The notes: a model not told the origin generated them from the sequence alone. Positions 1-9,298 are shown, counted from the first letter of the stretch. The stretch is DNA of 15,387 nt from JAUXFS01 sp050329575 (GCA_050329575.1 JBHJOP010000070.1:1-15387), one strand, 5' to 3'. Numbers and translations are program-made.

Positions 1-950
1 CCCAGGCCCGATTTGACCTCCTGCAGCGCATCGAAGTCCATCCGCACCGAGTCGCAGATCGACTTCGGCAGCAGCGGCACCGAGGATCCGCCCGGAATGA
101 TCGCGAGCAGGTTGTTCCATCCGCCCCGCACCCCGCCGGCGTGACGCTCGACGAGATCCTTGAGCGGGATCCCCATTTCCTCTTCGACGGTGCACGGGTG
201 ATTGACGTGACCGGAGATGTTGAACAGCTTGGTGCCGGTGTTCTTCGGTCGACCGAGGCCGGCGAACCAGTCGCCGCCGCGCCGCAGGATCGACGGCACC
301 ACCGCGATGGTCTCGACGTTGTTGACGGTGGTCGGGCAGCCGTAGAGACCGACGTTGGCGGGGAACGGCGGCTTCAGGCGCGGCTGGCCCTTCTTGCCCT
401 CGAGGCTCTCGATCAGCGCCGTCTCCTCGCCGCAGATGTAGGCGCCGGCACCGAGATGGACGTGGATGTCGAACGCCCAGCCCGCCCCGCAGGCGTCTCG
501 GCCGATCAGCCCGGCGTCGCGCGCCTCGTCGACCGCCCGCTGCAGCGCCTCCGCCTCGCGACGGAACTCGCCGCGCACGTAGATGTAGGCGACATGGGCG
601 GCCATGCCCATCCCGGCGAGCAGGCATCCTTCGACCAGCTTGTGGGGTTCGTGGCGAAGAATCTCGCGGTCCTTGCAGGTTCCGGGCTCGCCCTCGTCGG
701 CATTGACGACGAGATAGTGGGGGCGGTCGCCCGGCTGCTTCGGCATGAACGACCATTTGAGCCCGGTCGCGAATCCGGCCCCGCCCCGCCCCCGCAACCC
801 CGACTTCTTGACCTCTTCGACGATCCGGTCGCGTCCGAGGGCCATCAGTGCCTTGGTTCCGTCCCAGTCGCCGCGGGCCTTCGCGCCCGCCAGAGCGGCA
901 TCGGCGAAGCCGTAGAGGTTGGTGAAGATGCGATCCTGATCGCGCAGCAT
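1..950 (-). CDS. nuoF: NADH-quinone oxidoreductase subunit F (partial, 3' end outside window)
   Basis: NuoF is the NADH- and FMN-binding subunit at the tip of the peripheral arm of complex I, where NADH is oxidised. The frame starts at ATG 950 (MLRDQDRIFT) and stays open to the left edge, giving about 316 codons of a family of roughly 420-440. Visible motifs are the glycine-rich loop RGRGGAGFATG (about residues 53-63), the FMN-site segment NADEGEPGTCKDR (about 83-95), and further on GAGAYICGEETALIESLEG and NVETI. The C-terminal CxxCxxC ligands of cluster N3 should lie beyond the window. The nuoE stop is one base upstream of the start, so the two are surely co-transcribed and probably translationally coupled; no strong Shine-Dalgarno is visible. 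Identification is secure; only completeness is unknown. Confidence 0.97.
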   Translation of the reverse strand, partial: MLRDQDRIFTNLYGFADAALAGAKARGDWDGTKALMALGRDRIVEEVKKSGLRGRGGAGFATGLKWSFMPKQPGDRPHYLVVNADEGEPGTCKDREILRHEPHKLVEGCLLAGMGMAAHVAYIYVRGEFRREAEALQRAVDEARDAGLIGRDACGAGWAFDIHVHLGAGAYICGEETALIESLEGKKGQPRLKPPFPANVGLYGCPTTVNNVETIAVVPSILRRGGDWFAGLGRPKNTGTKLFNISGHVNHPCTVEEEMGIPLKDLVERHAGGVRGGWNNLLAIIPGGSSVPLLPKSICDSVRMDFDALQEVKSGL

Positions 951-951
951 G

Positions 952-1596
952 TTAGGAGGGACCTCCGCTGTCCTTGATCGTGATGGCAGCGACGGCGTCG
1001 ACACTCTTGAGCGACGTCACGCCGCCCAGCGGCTCGCAGCTGGTGCGACCCAGTTGGGAGCCAGGCTTCGGTTGCTCGCCGGCACGGAGCCGCTGGAGGA
1101 CGGTCTCCATCGCGTCCGGCGTCAGATCCTCGTAGAAGTCGTCGCCGATCTTGGCCATCGGTGCGTTGACACAAGCCCCTTGGCATTCGACCTCGGAGAC
1201 CGTGAACAGGCCGTCCGCGGTCGTTTCTCCGAGGCCGATCCCGAGCGCCTTTCGGCAGGCACCGACGATGTCGTCGGATCCTCGCAGCCAGCACGGCAGG
1301 TTGGTGCAGATTTCGACGTGAAACCGGCCGACGGGCGCCAGATTGAACATCGTGTAGAAGGTCGCCACCTCGAAGACGCGCATCACCGGCATGTCGAGCA
1401 GGCCCGCCACATACTCGATTGCCGCGCCCGGCAGCCAGCCGCCGCTCTGCCGCTGGGCGAGATCGAGCAGCGGGATCACCGCGCTCGCCTGTCGGCCGGG
1501 CGGATACTTGGCGATGATCGCCGCCGTCCTTTCGACGTTCTCCGGCGTGAAGGCGAACGTCGCCGGCGGCGCGGGCCGATCGGTCGCGGCGGTCAT
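952..1596 (-). CDS. nuoE: NADH-quinone oxidoreductase subunit E (24-kDa type)
   Basis: This is the thioredoxin-like [2Fe-2S] subunit of complex I that carries cluster N1a and packs against NuoF. The 214-residue product begins MTAATDRPAP and contains four ligand cysteines in the family spacing: C97 and C102 in EICTNLPC, and C138 and C142 in ECQGACVN. The helical N-terminal half has the expected YPPGRQASAVIPLLDLAQ segment. After residue ~180 a tail (LGRTSCEPLGGVTSL) matches the C-terminal extension that I recall from alphaproteobacterial and mitochondrial homologues. Its ATG sits inside the nuoD stop (ATGA, 4-nt overlap), a translational-coupling arrangement that fixes the start. The TAA stop at 952-954 is followed after one base by the nuoF ATG. 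Confidence 0.97.
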   Translation of the reverse strand: MTAATDRPAPPATFAFTPENVERTAAIIAKYPPGRQASAVIPLLDLAQRQSGGWLPGAAIEYVAGLLDMPVMRVFEVATFYTMFNLAPVGRFHVEICTNLPCWLRGSDDIVGACRKALGIGLGETTADGLFTVSEVECQGACVNAPMAKIGDDFYEDLTPDAMETVLQRLRAGEQPKPGSQLGRTSCEPLGGVTSLKSVDAVAAITIKDSGGPS

Positions 1597-2771
1597 CGGT
1601 CGATCTCCCCGAAAACGATGTCGAGCGAGCCGAGCACGGCGACCGCGTCGGCGAGCATGTGCCCGCGGGTGAGGTGATCCATCGCCTGCAGGTGGGCGAA
1701 CCCCGGCGGGCGGATCTTGCAGCGGTAGGGCCGGTTGGTGCCGTCCGACACGAGATAGACACCGAACTCGCCCTTGGGCGCCTCGACGACCGTATAGGTC
1801 TCGCCGGCGGGGACGTGGTAGCCCTCGGTATAGAGCTTGAAATGATGGATCAGGGCTTCCATCGAGTGTTTCATCTCGCCACGCGGCGGTGGCGAGATCT
1901 TGTGGTCGGCGACCTTCACGGGTCCTGCCGGCATCTGTTCGAGGCACTGCTTGATGATCTTGACGCATTCCCGCAGTTCGTAGACGCGAACCAGATAGCG
2001 GTCGTAGCAGTCGCCGTGCTTGCCGACCGGCACGTCGAAATCGAAGCGTTCGTAGCCGTCGTAGGGCTGCGCCTTGCGCAGGTCCCAGGCCACCCCGCTC
2101 GCCCTCAGGTTGGGGCCGGAGAACCCCCAGTCGAGGGCTTCGTCGGCGGTGATCGCCCCGATGTCGACGCTGCGCTGCTTGAAGATGCGGTTGTCGGTCA
2201 ACAGGGCTTCGAGATCGTCGATGACGGCGGGGAACTTCTCGGCCCACTGCCAGATGTCGTCGGCGAGACCGGTCGGCATGTCGAGGGCGACGCCGCCGGG
2301 GCGAAAATAACCCATGTGCATGCGAGCGCCGCTGACCCGTTCGCAGAACTCCATCAGCCGCTCGCGCTCTTCGAACCCCCAAAGCATCGGAGTCATCGCA
2401 CCGATGTCCATCGCGAACGCGCAGACGGTGAACACGTGATTGAGGACCCGCCCGATCTCCGCATAGAGCACCCGAATGAACTGGCCGCGGGGCGGTGCCT
2501 CGATGCCGAGCAGCTTCTCGACCGCGAGCGCGAACGCGTGCTCCTGATTCTGCGGCGACACGTAGTCGAGGCGATCGAAATAGGGCACCGCCTGGAGATA
2601 GGTCTTGTATTCGATCAGCTTCTCGGTTCCCCGGTGGAGCAGGCCGACGTGAGGGTCGGCGCGGTCGATGATCTCGCCGTCCATCTCCAGCACCAGCCGC
2701 AACACCCCGTGTGCCGACGGGTGCTGGGGACCGAAGTTCAGCGTGAAGTTCTTGATCTGGGTCTCGGCCAT
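1593..2771 (-). CDS. nuoD: NADH-quinone oxidoreductase subunit D (49-kDa type)
   Basis: NuoD is the 49-kDa subunit of the complex I quinone module and, with NuoB, forms the ubiquinone pocket. The 392-residue product is full length and unfused to NuoC. It opens with the typical FGPQHPSAHGVLRL; His21 and Tyr70 (in FDRLDYVSP) occupy the positions of the quinone-headgroup pair known as His38/Tyr87 in Thermus Nqo4, with a constant offset of 17. Other family blocks are GLLHRGTEKLIE, DIGAMTPMLWGFEERE, ARMHMGYFRPGGV, and the C-terminal KIRPPGFAHLQ...LGSLDIVFGEIDR. ATG 2771 lies 11 nt after the nuoC stop, and the TGA stop overlaps the nuoE ATG. Nothing suggests degradation. Confidence 0.98.
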   Translation of the reverse strand: MAETQIKNFTLNFGPQHPSAHGVLRLVLEMDGEIIDRADPHVGLLHRGTEKLIEYKTYLQAVPYFDRLDYVSPQNQEHAFALAVEKLLGIEAPPRGQFIRVLYAEIGRVLNHVFTVCAFAMDIGAMTPMLWGFEERERLMEFCERVSGARMHMGYFRPGGVALDMPTGLADDIWQWAEKFPAVIDDLEALLTDNRIFKQRSVDIGAITADEALDWGFSGPNLRASGVAWDLRKAQPYDGYERFDFDVPVGKHGDCYDRYLVRVYELRECVKIIKQCLEQMPAGPVKVADHKISPPPRGEMKHSMEALIHHFKLYTEGYHVPAGETYTVVEAPKGEFGVYLVSDGTNRPYRCKIRPPGFAHLQAMDHLTRGHMLADAVAVLGSLDIVFGEIDR

Positions 2772-2782
2772 CGCCCGTGCTC

Positions 2783-3385
2783 TTACTTCTCGGCCTTCTC
2801 GTCACCGGGAAGGCGCGCCTGGATCCCCTCCCAGGGACTGAGGAACTCGAAGCTGCGAAAATCCTGAGTCAGCTTGACCGGCTCGTACACCACGCGCTTC
2901 TCGAGATCGTCGTAGCGGACCTCGACATAGCCGGTGAGCGGGAAATCCTTGCGCAGCGGATGCCCCTGGAAGCCGTAATCGGTCAGGATCCGTCGCAGGT
3001 CGGGATGATCGCGGAAATAGATCCCGTACATGTCCCACACCTCGCGCTCCCACCAGTTGGCGGAGCTGAACACGCCCGTCACCGACGGAACCGGCTGCTC
3101 GGCGTCGGTCTGCACCTTCACCCGCAGCCGGCGGTTGTGGGTCAGGCTGAGGAGGTTGTAGACTACGTCGAACCGTGGCTGGCGATCCGGGTAGTCGACG
3201 CCGCAGACGTCCATCAGCTGCCTGAACTGGCATTGGACGTCGTCGCGAACGAAGGTCAGGGCGCGGGCGATGCGGTCCCGCTGCACCGTCAGCACGAGTT
3301 CGCCGGTGACGATGTCGACCGCGATCACGGTGTCGGCGAGGGCGGCCTGCAGATAGTCGCCGAGGTCTTGGAACTCAACATCCAT
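2783..3385 (-). CDS. nuoC: NADH-quinone oxidoreductase subunit C (30-kDa type)
   Basis: NuoC is the 30-kDa structural subunit of the complex I peripheral arm; it has no cofactor and supports NuoD and NuoI. The 200-residue product carries the family signature nearly intact between residues 113 and 149: EREVWDMYGIYF, HPDLRRIL, and GHPLRKDFPLTGY. The C-terminal tail (RSFEFLSPWEG) is also typical. Start ATG 3385 gives MDVEFQDLG; its Shine-Dalgarno is weak. It follows nuoB after a 42-nt gap and precedes nuoD by 11 nt, so it is part of the same operon. It is separate from NuoD, unlike the fused NuoCD of Escherichia coli, in line with an alphaproteobacterial host. Confidence 0.97.
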   Translation of the reverse strand: MDVEFQDLGDYLQAALADTVIAVDIVTGELVLTVQRDRIARALTFVRDDVQCQFRQLMDVCGVDYPDRQPRFDVVYNLLSLTHNRRLRVKVQTDAEQPVPSVTGVFSSANWWEREVWDMYGIYFRDHPDLRRILTDYGFQGHPLRKDFPLTGYVEVRYDDLEKRVVYEPVKLTQDFRSFEFLSPWEGIQARLPGDEKAEK

Positions 3386-3427
3386 GATGGGTCGAGCCGC
3401 ATCCCGAGGTCAGGGTGAGAACAGGCT

Positions 3428-3982
3428 TCAGCGCCAGAGTGTTCCGGTTCGCTTGATCTTCTTCTGAAGCTGCAGGATCCCGTAGAGCAGTGCTTCGGCG
3501 GTCGGCGGACAGCCGGGAACGTAGACGTCGACGGGGATCACCCGGTCACAGCCGCGCACCACCGAGTACGAATAGTGATAGTAGCCGCCGCCATTGGCAC
3601 ACGATCCCATCGAGATCACGTAGCGCGGCTCCGCCATCTGGTCGTAGACCCTGCGGAACGCCGGCGCCATCTTGTTGGTCAGGGTTCCGGCGACGATGAT
3701 GACATCGGATTGCCGTGGAGTCGGTCGCGGCACCACCCCGAAGCGGTCGAGATCGTACCGGCTGACGTAGGTGTGCATCATCTCGACGGCACAGCAGGCG
3801 AGCCCGAAGGTCATCGGCCACAACGATCCGGCGCGTGCCCAGTTGACCACCTTGTCGAGTTGGGTGAGGAGAAAGCCCTTGCGGTTCAGTTCCTCGGCGA
3901 CGCGATCGAACAGGGCGTCCGGGTCGGCGTCCGGGGCCGGCAGGCGATCGAGAGAGGGTCGGGTCGGCACGTCTATTCCCAT
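3428..3982 (-). CDS. nuoB: NADH-quinone oxidoreductase subunit B (PSST/20-kDa type)
   Basis: NuoB carries the terminal [4Fe-4S] cluster N2, which passes electrons to ubiquinone. In the 184-residue product the four ligands are present: the tandem pair C63-C64 in FGLACCAVEMM, C128 in GSCANGGG, and C158 in VPGCPPTAEALLYG. I chose ATG 3982 (MGIDVPTRPS) because GAAGGGGG lies about 8 nt upstream. An in-frame GTG at 4003 would add seven residues (MEEGGAR), would deepen the overlap with nuoA to 31 nt, and would make that purine run part of the coding sequence. With the chosen start the overlap with nuoA is 10 nt. The variable N-terminal ~35 residues are acidic and proline-rich, which is ordinary for the family. 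Confidence 0.96.
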   Translation of the reverse strand: MGIDVPTRPSLDRLPAPDADPDALFDRVAEELNRKGFLLTQLDKVVNWARAGSLWPMTFGLACCAVEMMHTYVSRYDLDRFGVVPRPTPRQSDVIIVAGTLTNKMAPAFRRVYDQMAEPRYVISMGSCANGGGYYHYSYSVVRGCDRVIPVDVYVPGCPPTAEALLYGILQLQKKIKRTGTLWR

Positions 3983-4338
3983 TCTAGCGCCCCCTTCTTC
4001 CACTCATATATAAAACCGACGGTCAGGATCGCCAGAAAGAGCATCATCGACCAGAACCCGAACACGCCGATCGCTCCGAAGGAGATCGCCCACGGAAACA
4101 GGAACGCGACCTCCAGGTCGAAGATGATGAAGAGGATCGCCACGAGGTAGAAGCGAACGTCGAACGTGCCGCGGGAATCCTCGAAGGCATCGAACCCGCA
4201 TTCGTAGGCGGCGTTCTTGTCGGCATCGGGTCGCTGTCCGACCACGACGTAGGAGGCACCGACGGCCATCGCGGCGATGGCGATCGCAATGGCGAGGAAG
4301 ATCAGGATCGGCAGGTAGTCGACCAGCAACTCGTTCAT
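3973..4338 (-). CDS. nuoA: NADH-quinone oxidoreductase subunit A (ND3 type)
   Basis: NuoA is a small inner-membrane subunit of complex I, homologous to mitochondrial ND3, located where the peripheral and membrane arms meet. The 121-residue protein has three predicted membrane helices (about 8-33, 62-85, 89-111). The conserved loop AAYECGFDAFEDSR contains Cys47, and the second helix carries the acidic pair Asp74 and Glu76 (FDLEVAFLFPW), all hallmarks of the family. Start ATG 4338 is the only reasonable one: upstream in-frame codons include no ATG, GTG or TTG before tRNA-Asp. AGGAGG lies 16 nt upstream, too far to be an ideal ribosome binding site. It is the first gene of the nuo operon. I see no convincing promoter in the 74 nt between it and tRNA-Asp. 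Confidence 0.97.
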   Translation of the reverse strand: MNELLVDYLPILIFLAIAIAIAAMAVGASYVVVGQRPDADKNAAYECGFDAFEDSRGTFDVRFYLVAILFIIFDLEVAFLFPWAISFGAIGVFGFWSMMLFLAILTVGFIYEWKKGALEWE

Positions 4339-4412
4339 GCGCCCAGTCCCGCACCGACCTCCTGCCGTCGTCGATCCACGGTGCCGACGCTTCGCAGGCG
4401 CAACCGCGGAGG

Positions 4413-4489
4413 TGGCGGGAGTGACGGGACTCGAACCCGCGACCTCTGGCGTGACAGGCCAGCGCTCTAACCGACTGAGCTACACCCCC
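4413..4489 (-). tRNA. tRNA-Asp (anticodon GTC)
   Basis: Read on the minus strand, a 77-nt cloverleaf begins GGGGGTG-TA-GCTCAGTCGG. The acceptor stem GGGGGTG pairs with CACTCCC (one G-U), followed by discriminator G73 and an encoded CCA. The anticodon stem CTGGC/GCCAG closes the loop CTGTCAC, giving anticodon GTC. The T arm is GCGGG-TTCGAGT-CCCGT. A strong promoter lies just upstream (4519-4547). Its 3' end is 74 nt upstream of nuoA with no evident terminator between. Confidence 0.98.
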
Positions 4490-4518
4490 GCGGATCCGCT
4501 GCCCCGCCGGGTGTGTCC

Positions 4519-4547
4519 GATGTAAACTCCGCCCCGACAGGTGTCAA
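4519..4547 (-). promoter_or_regulatory. Sigma70-type promoter for tRNA-Asp
   Basis: On the minus strand a perfect -35 TTGACA (4542-4547) is followed after 17 nt by TACATC (4519-4524), a plausible -10. The predicted transcript would start near 4512, leaving about 22 nt of leader before the tRNA at 4489. Since no terminator is apparent between the tRNA and nuoA, this promoter may also feed the nuo operon; that part is inference. Confidence 0.72.
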
Positions 4548-4624
4548 GACGAGACGCTGGGCCGAGGTCCTGGAGGTGTCGGACCGGCGGCGGGAACGGC
4601 GTCAGCGGTCGGCCGCCGGCGTCT

Positions 4625-4700
4625 TGGTGGGCGGTGACGGACTCGAACCGCCGACATCCACGGTGTAAACGTGGCGCTCTACCAACTGAGCTAACCGCCC
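4625..4700 (-). tRNA. tRNA-Val (anticodon TAC)
   Basis: Minus-strand 76-nt cloverleaf beginning GGGCGGT-TA-GCTCAGTTGG. The acceptor stem GGGCGGT pairs with ACCGCCC, followed by A73 and encoded CCA. The anticodon stem CCACG/CGTGG holds loop TTTACAC, giving anticodon TAC (valine). The T arm contains GGTTCGAGTCC. It lies 135 nt upstream of tRNA-Asp in the same direction and 126 nt downstream of hup. Confidence 0.98.
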
Positions 4701-4716
4701 TCACCGGGGCAGGGCT

Positions 4717-4722
4717 ACTCTA
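4717..4722 (-). promoter_or_regulatory. Possible -10 element for tRNA-Val
   Basis: TAGAGT on the minus strand lies about 16 nt upstream of the tRNA-Val 5' end, at a distance that would suit a -10 box with a very short leader. The same hexamer serves as the likely -10 of tRNA-Leu in this window. The expected -35 position shows no TTGACA-like hexamer, so transcription could instead come from the hup promoter. Weak evidence. Confidence 0.3.
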
Positions 4723-4771
4723 ACCGCGTTCCCCCGACTCCTGCGCGGTGCAGGTTCTCGATGGTCGGGCT

Positions 4772-4802
4772 GGAGGCTCCCGTCGACTCGGCAGAAGCCT
4801 CC
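4772..4802 (-). terminator. Hairpin downstream of hup (weak terminator candidate)
   Basis: A 7-bp perfect inverted repeat, GGAGGCT at 4772-4778 and AGCCTCC at 4796-4802, with a 17-nt loop that includes the palindrome GTCGAC. It begins 24 nt past the hup stop. There is no T-run on the 3' side of the transcript, so intrinsic termination is doubtful; it may simply protect the hup mRNA 3' end. Confidence 0.3.
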
Positions 4803-4826
4803 GCGCACGACTGTTCTCCGGTCGCG

Positions 4827-5099
4827 TCAGTTGACGGCGTCTTTCAACCCCTTACCGGGCTTGAATTTCGGTTGCCTCGACGCCGGAATGTCGATGGTCG
4901 CCCCCGTTCGCGGATTGCGGCCTTGCGACGCCGCGCGACTGGCGACGCTGAAGGTTCCGAAGCCGACCAGTCGAACCTCCTGCCCCCGTTGCAAGGCCTC
5001 CGTTATCGACGAGAACATGCAGTCGACGGCGCTGGTAGCGTCCTTCTTGGACAGACCAGCGGCATCCATGACCGCTGCAATGAGATCGTTCTTATTCAA
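4827..5099 (-). CDS. hup: DNA-binding protein HU
   Basis: HU is a small dimeric nucleoid protein that bends DNA and binds with little sequence specificity. The 90-residue product begins MNKNDLIAAVMDAAGLSK and has the usual layout: two N-terminal helices, the conserved GFGTF turn (47-51), then the beta-arm with the intercalating RNP motif (R61-N62-P63) in GRNPRTGATIDIPA, and a basic end KFKPGKGLKDAV. Length matches the family exactly. The start codon is TTG (5097-5099), preceded by a GGGGGG run about 8 nt upstream. No in-frame ATG or GTG exists upstream, and the next Met is residue 11, within helix 1. A good promoter precedes it at 5186-5215. HU downstream of lon is a common proteobacterial arrangement. 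Confidence 0.96.
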   Translation of the reverse strand: MNKNDLIAAVMDAAGLSKKDATSAVDCMFSSITEALQRGQEVRLVGFGTFSVASRAASQGRNPRTGATIDIPASRQPKFKPGKGLKDAVN

Positions 5100-5185
5100 C
5101 TCAAGTGCCCCCCGTTTGTGGCATTTCGTGGGTGGAAAAATCGTAGCGCGGGATTATGGACGGCGCGAAAAGCTGCCGCCCTATG

Positions 5186-5215
5186 ATACTAATGCCCATG
5201 AAACGGTGCCGTCAA
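5186..5215 (-). promoter_or_regulatory. Sigma70-type promoter for hup
   Basis: Minus-strand TTGACG (5210-5215, five of six matches to TTGACA) and TAGTAT (5186-5191, four of six to TATAAT) are separated by 18 nt. The transcript would start near 5179, giving a leader of about 80 nt before the TTG start. It lies in the 237-nt gap between lon and hup, the longest gap in the window, so hup is probably expressed separately from lon. Confidence 0.6.
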
Positions 5216-5277
5216 CCGCGGACTCTCGGGTTGCCGGAGGCTACGGTCGCTTGGTTGCCCGCATGTGGCAGCGGACG

Positions 5278-5299
5278 CGCCCGAAGCGACGATCGGGCG
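5278..5299 (-). terminator. Hairpin after lon (possible factor-assisted terminator)
   Basis: A perfect 7-bp inverted repeat, CGCCCGA at 5278-5284 and TCGGGCG at 5293-5299, encloses an 8-nt loop. It lies 37 nt past the lon stop and upstream of the hup promoter, a sensible place for an end of the lon transcript. No T-run follows on the minus strand, so it is not a textbook intrinsic terminator. Confidence 0.35.
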
Positions 5300-5336
5300 G
5301 CGCGGGAGAGAGAGCGGCGACGCGGTGCCGATCCCG

Positions 5337-7757
<2,421 letters not shown>

Positions 7758-7801
7758 GCCTTCTGATCTGGAGACACGAAAAGGTCGGGCGCGGGCGCGA
7801 T

Positions 7802-7820
7802 GGCCACACCAAAAGTGGCC
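7802..7820 (-). promoter_or_regulatory. Hairpin in the clpX-lon gap
   Basis: GGCCAC (7802-7807) and GTGGCC (7815-7820) form a perfect 6-bp inverted repeat with an A-rich 7-nt loop on the + strand. It lies in the lon leader, 44 nt before the lon start. It could end clpX transcripts or shape the lon leader; a TTGACC hexamer upstream (7835-7840) has no good -10 partner. The function is unknown and I claim only the dyad. Confidence 0.35.
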
Positions 7821-7860
7821 CCAAGGGACGGGCCGGTCAAGGGCGAGAGCCGCGCTGCGC

Positions 7861-9126
7861 TCAGGCGCTGCTTCCCACGTCGCCGCGGCGATCGGCGTAG
7901 ATGTAGAGGGGGCGCGCCTGCTCTTCCGCGACCTCTCGGTTGATGACGACTTCTTCGACCCCCTCCAGACCCGGCAGCTCGAACATGGTGTCGAGCAGGA
8001 TGCTCTCCATGATCGACCGCAGGCCGCGCGCCCCGGTCTTGCGGACCACCGCCCGGCGGGCGACGCTGTTCAGCGCCCCTTCGGTGAACTCGAGCCGCAC
8101 CCCTTCCATCTCGAACAGCCGCTGGTACTGCTTGACCAGGGCATTCTTCGGCTTGGTGAGGATGTCGACGAGCGCACTCTCGTCGAGATCGCCGAGGGTG
8201 GCGAGCACCGGCAGGCGACCGATGAACTCCGGGATCAACCCGAACTTCAACAGGTCCTCGGGCTCGACGTCGCGCAGGATCTCGCCGGTCTGCCGTTCGT
8301 CGGGCGCCCGCACGTCGGCGCCGAACCCGATGGTGGTGCCTTTGGTGCGTCCGGAGATGATCTTGTCGAGGCCCGAGAAGGCTCCACCGCAGAGAAACAG
8401 GATGTTGGTGGTGTCGACCTGCAGGAACTCCTGCTGCGGGTGCTTGCGGCCGCCCTGCGGCGGCACGCTCGCCACCGTCCCCTCCATGATCTTGAGCAAG
8501 GCCTGCTGGACACCCTCGCCCGAGACATCGCGGGTGATCGACGGGTTGTCCGACTTGCGGGAGATCTTGTCCACCTCGTCGATGTAGACGATGCCGCGCT
8601 GGGCCCGTTCGACGTTGTAATCGGCGGCCTGCAGAAGCTTCAGGATGATGTTCTCGACGTCCTCGCCCACGTACCCGGCCTCGGTGAGGGTCGTCGCGTC
8701 GGCCATCGTGAACGGAACGTCCAGGATGCGCGCCAGCGTCTGCGCCAACAAGGTCTTTCCGCAGCCGGTCGGACCGATCAGCAGAATGTTGGATTTCGCC
8801 AGTTCGACGTCGTTGTTCTTGGCGCCGTGGGTGATCCGCTTGTAATGATTGTGGACGGCGACCGAGAGGGCGCGCTTGGCTCGGTCCTGGCCGATCACGT
8901 AGTCGTCGAGAACGGCGCAGATCTCGTGCGGGGTCGGAACACCGTCACCGGACTTGACGAGACCGCTCTTGTGCTCTTCGCGGATGATGTCCATGCACAA
9001 CTCGACGCATTCGTCGCAGATGAACACCGTCGGGCCGGCGATAAGCTTGCGCACCTCATGCTGGCTTTTGCCGCAGAACGAACAGTAGAGCGTGTTCTTC
9101 GAGTCGCCACCCGTGGACTTGCTCAT
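7861..9126 (-). CDS. clpX: ATP-dependent Clp protease ATP-binding subunit ClpX
   Basis: ClpX is the hexameric AAA+ unfoldase that recognises tagged proteins and threads them into ClpP. The 421-residue product has every functional element: N-terminal zinc-binding domain with C15-x2-C18 and C37-x2-C40; Walker A GPTGCGKT (118-125); pore-1 loop GYVG (151-154); Walker B IVYIDEVDK (D183, E184); RKH loop (R227-K228-H229); the ClpP-docking IGF loop (266-268); and sensor II GAR (R367). ATG 9126 has GGGAGAAG ending 2 nt upstream, supporting the start. It lies 172 nt downstream of clpP, with a likely own promoter in the gap, and 103 nt upstream of lon. Length and motifs are ordinary for the family. Confidence 0.98.
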   Translation of the reverse strand: MSKSTGGDSKNTLYCSFCGKSQHEVRKLIAGPTVFICDECVELCMDIIREEHKSGLVKSGDGVPTPHEICAVLDDYVIGQDRAKRALSVAVHNHYKRITHGAKNNDVELAKSNILLIGPTGCGKTLLAQTLARILDVPFTMADATTLTEAGYVGEDVENIILKLLQAADYNVERAQRGIVYIDEVDKISRKSDNPSITRDVSGEGVQQALLKIMEGTVASVPPQGGRKHPQQEFLQVDTTNILFLCGGAFSGLDKIISGRTKGTTIGFGADVRAPDERQTGEILRDVEPEDLLKFGLIPEFIGRLPVLATLGDLDESALVDILTKPKNALVKQYQRLFEMEGVRLEFTEGALNSVARRAVVRKTGARGLRSIMESILLDTMFELPGLEGVEEVVINREVAEEQARPLYIYADRRGDVGSSA

Positions 9127-9162
9127 GGCTTCTCCCGTGACGGGGCCGGCATTATCGACACC

Positions 9163-9192
9163 ATGTTAGCCATGGGCCCATGGCGTGCACAA
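9163..9192 (-). promoter_or_regulatory. Candidate clpX promoter with a palindrome in its spacer
   Basis: Minus-strand TTGTGC (9187-9192, three of six matches) and TAACAT (9163-9168, four of six) are 18 nt apart, placing a start near 9156 and a leader of about 30 nt before clpX. A perfect 16-nt palindrome, GCCATGGGCCCATGGC at 9169-9184, fills the spacer and directly abuts the -10 hexamer. Such a position would suit an operator. The promoter itself is only moderate. Confidence 0.45.
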
Positions 9193-9197
9193 TCCCC

Positions 9198-9222
9198 AAA
9201 AACATACGGTTTCGGCAAACCG
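9198..9222 (-). terminator. Candidate intrinsic terminator after clpP
   Basis: On the minus strand a 6-bp stem (CGGTTT / AAACCG, 9207-9222) with loop GCCG is followed 4 nt later by TTTTT (9198-9202). It lies about 77 nt past the clpP stop and just upstream of the candidate clpX promoter. The stem is short with three G-C pairs, so termination would probably be partial, letting clpX be read from both upstream and its own promoter. Confidence 0.4.
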
Positions 9223-9298
9223 AGTCGTATCGACCCTCCGGACGCCGTCCATGGCCGGTCGACCACCCTCGTGAAGGACGACTGCCAAGCCCGACGGC

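Noticed and set aside
1659..2867. Long + strand frames opposite nuoD and nuoC
   Set aside because: Low-complexity translations without motifs, lying opposite complete complex I subunits.
4337..4723. Small frames overlapping the tRNA genes (products such as VTGLEPATSGVTGQ and WAVTDSNRRH)
   Set aside because: These peptides are translations of tRNA-Asp and tRNA-Val sequence, a well-known source of false genes.
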